DNA of 64,000 bases, from the NCBI GenBank assembly GCA_018401495.1, contig JAGYJX010000018.1, positions 62,001-126,000 on the forward strand. The letters run 5' to 3'. The first letter of the stretch is position 1; each line of letters begins with the position of its first letter. Made by a program: the position numbers and the translations under genes. The notes beneath the pieces were generated by a model. That model had not been told where the DNA came from and made no database searches. It worked only from the letters and a program-made list of their open reading frames with translations. Origin of the DNA: Rhodospirillaceae bacterium. GTDB taxonomy: Bacteria; Pseudomonadota; Alphaproteobacteria; Thalassobaculales; Thalassobaculaceae. This document shows positions 61,321 to 64,000 of the stretch, piece by piece.

Positions 61321-63958
61321 TCAGTACTTTACCCAATCGGACTGAAGGAAGACTTGTGCGTCGACCGGCCGATGGTAGAGGTAGGCCCTGCGCCTCGTCG
61401 CAGGAAAGCCCGGCAAGCACCGCCGATTCACGCACGTTTTCAATTCCCTCGGCGATGACCGGCATTTTGAGATTGTGGGCGAGTTCGACGATGAACTTGA
61501 CCACCTCGCGCTTGTTCTCATGCGCATCGATGTCCGTGATGAAGCTGCGATCGATCTTCAGCCGGCTCGCCGGTATGTTGAGCATCTGGCTTAACGATGA
61601 GTAGCCGACGCCGAAATCGTCCAGCGCGACCTCGAAACCGAGCGCGATCAGTTCGCGGAGTTTTTCGGCGGAGGCCTCCCAGTCGTCCATGATTGCGGTT
61701 TCGGTGATTTCGAGCTCCACGAAATTTCTGGGAACGCCGCTGTCGTCGACGATCGCCTTCACCTTCTCCACGAAACCGGGCAGGGCAAATTCCCGCGCGG
61801 AGATATTGACTCCGGTCCGCAGATAACTGCCGTGCCTTGCGAGCCACCCACGGTTGAAAGCCAGGGTCTCGCCGAGCATCCAATCGCTGATCCGCTCTAT
61901 CAGATCGGTTCTCTCGACCGTCGGGATGAACTCCGCCGGCGACAGCCACCCGCCCTCGGGCCTGGGCCACCTGATGAGGGATTCGGTACCGCGGATGGAA
62001 CCGTCGGAGATCCGCACCTGGGGTTGCACGAAGAGGCGGAACTCCGAGTGATCCAGCGCGTGACGCGCCTTGATCAGGAGTTCCGTCTGGTTGCGCATCG
62101 TGGCGACCGAACTCACGGAACAGAGACTGGTTTGCCGGACCCCTCTCGAACAGGCCTGGTCCGTGAGGACCTCGAGGATGTTGAATGCCTTGGCCGGGTC
62201 CGCTTCATCGCTCGGGAAAACCATGGCCCCGACCGACAAGCTGACCGGAAACGCGCTGCCTCCGATGGCGATCGGTGTCTCCGCCATGGAATCGGCCAGC
62301 TTGCGGATCCGCGCCTCCGAATAGTCGGCCATATCGGGCAGAACCAGCACGAACCGGTCGGCGCCCGTTCGGGCGATGAACTCGGCCTGGGGGAAACCGT
62401 CGACGAGGGTTTTGGCCACCCCCTCGACGATCGCCGACGCAACCTCCGACCCGAACGTGCCGCTGGTCTCGTTGTAATCGTCGATCGCAAACTGGAGCAG
62501 GGTGAACTGGTTGCCGGGTCCATCGGGCATGACCGAACCGGCATCTTCGAGGAACCTGAGGAACGACGTCGCGTTGCGGAGACCGGTCAGCTCGTCGTAG
62601 AAGGCCAGACGCTGAATCCGGGCCTCGGCTTCCTTCTCGCCGGTCAAGTCGTGGATGAAGCCGGCAAAGATCTTCTGCCCCTCGATGACCGTCTCGCTGA
62701 CCGACAGACGCAGCGGGAGCAGGGTGCCGTCCTTCCGCTTTCCGAGAACCTCGCGGCCGATGCCGACGATGCGCGGCGCACCGCCACCCATGTAGCGCTT
62801 GAGGTAGCCGTCATGCAGTTCCGCGTCCCTGCTGTTCATGAGCAAGCTCACGTTCTTGCCGATGAGTTCCGTTTCGCTGCTGAATCCGAACAGGCGGAGC
62901 AGCGACGCGTTTACCTGACGGATCGTGCCTTGGGCGTCGATCAGGGCAAACCCGTCGACCGCGCTTTCAAGCACCGTGGCGTTCTGCACGCTCTGCTGGT
63001 GGAGCCGGACCTCGCTTCGCCGATGGGCCTTACGAAGCCTCTGCAGGAGCACGATGAGAACCCCGGAGCCCAGGAGGAAAAGCGCGATAACGATGGAGAG
63101 GGCTTCTGCCTGCGGCTTCCAGTCGTCGGAGAGAATGGCATCGAGATCCGCCGCGATACGGATCGAGGAGAACCCGGCGAGGCCGGATACCTCCACATCC
63201 CGATGGAGCCTGCCGATGGCCTCGGAGCTGCGTAGCAGGGATTCGGCCGCGGCACCGGATAGCTGCCGATACGCGCCGCCGTTGAGCCGCGTGATGAGCG
63301 AGACGGTGTCCCCCGAGCGAGCGACCGGCCACGCGTTGAACCTGTCGTCAAAGGTCAGGGCTCGGAAGGAATGGGCGAGCCAGTCCTCGCCGAGCTTGAA
63401 CACGGCGTAGCCGGGCGATGAGTCGGGGCCAAGATCGAGCGGGACCCAGAAGGAAAAGAGCCTGCGGCCGCGCAAGGTCCCGATCGTACCGAGCGTCAGA
63501 CCGGCGGCGTAGGTCAGGTCACCGGCAAAGGCCGGGGGAGGCAGCACCATGTCTGCGTGGAAGCGGCCGGGAGGGCCGTTGGACGCGTAGAGCACCTTGC
63601 CGTTCCGGTCGGCCACGACGACCCCCTCGAGTTCCGGATTCTGGTCCACGAGATCGATCAGGAAGCCGGAAAAGGAGGCTTCGTTCTGCCGGCTGAAGCC
63701 ATTCAGGGCCAGCAGGAGGACACGCCTGCGCAGGACCTCGTTCCAGTTTTGGATTTTGAAGACGGAATCGCGGAATTCGCCGCCCAGTTCCCGCGCGATC
63801 CCGTCGAGATGCGCTTTGGCATAGCGGACCGTCACGGATCTGAGATCCCAGAGATGCGCGACGGACCCGATACAAAGCCCGACGAACACAACCGCGATCG
63901 CGGCAATGGCCACGCTCGACCACGACCCAGTGGGAAGCGTCTCGCGAACGCTATTCAT
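61321..63958 (-). CDS. c-di-GMP phosphodiesterase: periplasmic sensor, PAS, degenerate GGDEF and EAL (frameshifted at 3' end)
   Basis: About 878 residues. TM1 VAIAAIAVVFVGLCIGSVAH (about 16-35), a periplasmic CHASE4-like sensor (35-285), TM2 LSIVIALFLLGSGVLIVLLQ, PAS (FALIDAQGTIRQVNASLLRL, ELIGKNVSLLMN), a GGDEF domain whose signature reads TGADRF instead of GGDEF (so no cyclase activity expected), and EAL: GTESLIRWPRPEGGW (E-S-L form), NISAREF, EITETAIMDD, DDFGVGYSSLSQML, SRLKIDRSFI, VIAEGIENV. A shift near 61385 after CDEAQG recovers YLYHRPVDAQVFLQSDWVKY and the TAA-type stop at 61321. The ATG at 63958 is at the window's right end. Confidence 0.9.
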
Positions 63959-64000
63959 GCTTGAGGTGGTTCAGCAGGACAGGGGACTGCGGAACCGACA

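Noticed and set aside
1..64000. Prophage or integrative element
   Set aside because: No integrase, capsid, portal, recombination or conjugation gene was found; the catabolic island at 5.3-11.5 kb has no attachment repeat I could see.

Overview
The window is a chromosomal segment of a high-GC alphaproteobacterium, most likely Rhodospirillales-like. Four things point there: the cysG / DUF2849 / sulfite reductase / DUF934 order, a SAM-II class riboswitch (a mainly alphaproteobacterial RNA), six or seven PAS_5-type (DUF1488-unrelated, PF07310-like) sensor proteins, and interspersed palindromic repeats built on CGTCATCCCGG/CCGGGATGACG. No rRNA, tRNA, CRISPR array or prophage was seen. One intact insertion sequence is present.

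Layout. 0-1.2 kb: end of an unknown small protein, a divergent XRE-cupin regulator, then a SAM-II riboswitch. 1.2-5.2 kb: sulfur assimilation operon (siroheme synthase, DUF2849, sulfite reductase, DUF934). 5.3-11.5 kb: a less GC-rich catabolic island (hydroxyisobutyrate-dehydrogenase-like enzyme, two SDRs, class III CoA-transferase, HTD2/MaoC hydratase, VOC protein, IclR regulator) around a palindromic operator. 11.5-14.2 kb: ketopantoate-reductase-like enzyme and acyl-CoA synthetase. 14.3-19.5 kb: PAS_5 genes, a periplasmic rhodanese, and a chemoreceptor with a C-terminal PilZ domain. 19.6-20.2 kb: tandem repeat array. 20.2-26.1 kb: atypical SDR, racemase-like protein, NodU-type carbamoyltransferase, Wzt-like ABC ATPase, PAS_5. 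26.2-40.6 kb: mixed metabolism (class II aldolase, VOC, AlkZ-like glycosylase, two tiny paralogous membrane proteins, amidinotransferase, CoA-transferase plus HMG-CoA lyase, two SMP-30 proteins, pirin, peroxiredoxin, a serine-hydrolase-fold protein without its catalytic serine, Asp/Glu racemase, 2OG oxygenase, FolB). 41.2-43.2 kb: IS1202-like element and a second repeat array. 43.3-47.2 kb: carboxymuconolactone-decarboxylase-like protein, two beta-hydroxyacid dehydrogenases, phosphodiesterase, Fe/Mn superoxide dismutase. 47.3-51.7 kb: PAS-like protein, heptose-bisphosphate-phosphatase-like HAD, mannose-1-phosphate guanylyltransferase, PmtA-like methyltransferase. 52.2-57.4 kb: membrane histidine kinase, chemoreceptor plus Aer-like PAS partner, PAS_5. 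57.4-64 kb: hydrolase, methyltransferase, GlxA-type regulator, acetyltransferase, c-di-GMP phosphodiesterase.

A key caveat for any reader: at least seventeen otherwise well-conserved genes are broken by one-base frame changes, often at G or C runs, with both halves conserved. I read most as sequence errors rather than decay, so several entries span two or more frames and their lengths are estimates. Signalling is the dominant theme besides metabolism: PAS sensors, two chemoreceptors, a PilZ domain and an EAL phosphodiesterase suggest motility and surface behaviour tied to redox or light state and c-di-GMP.
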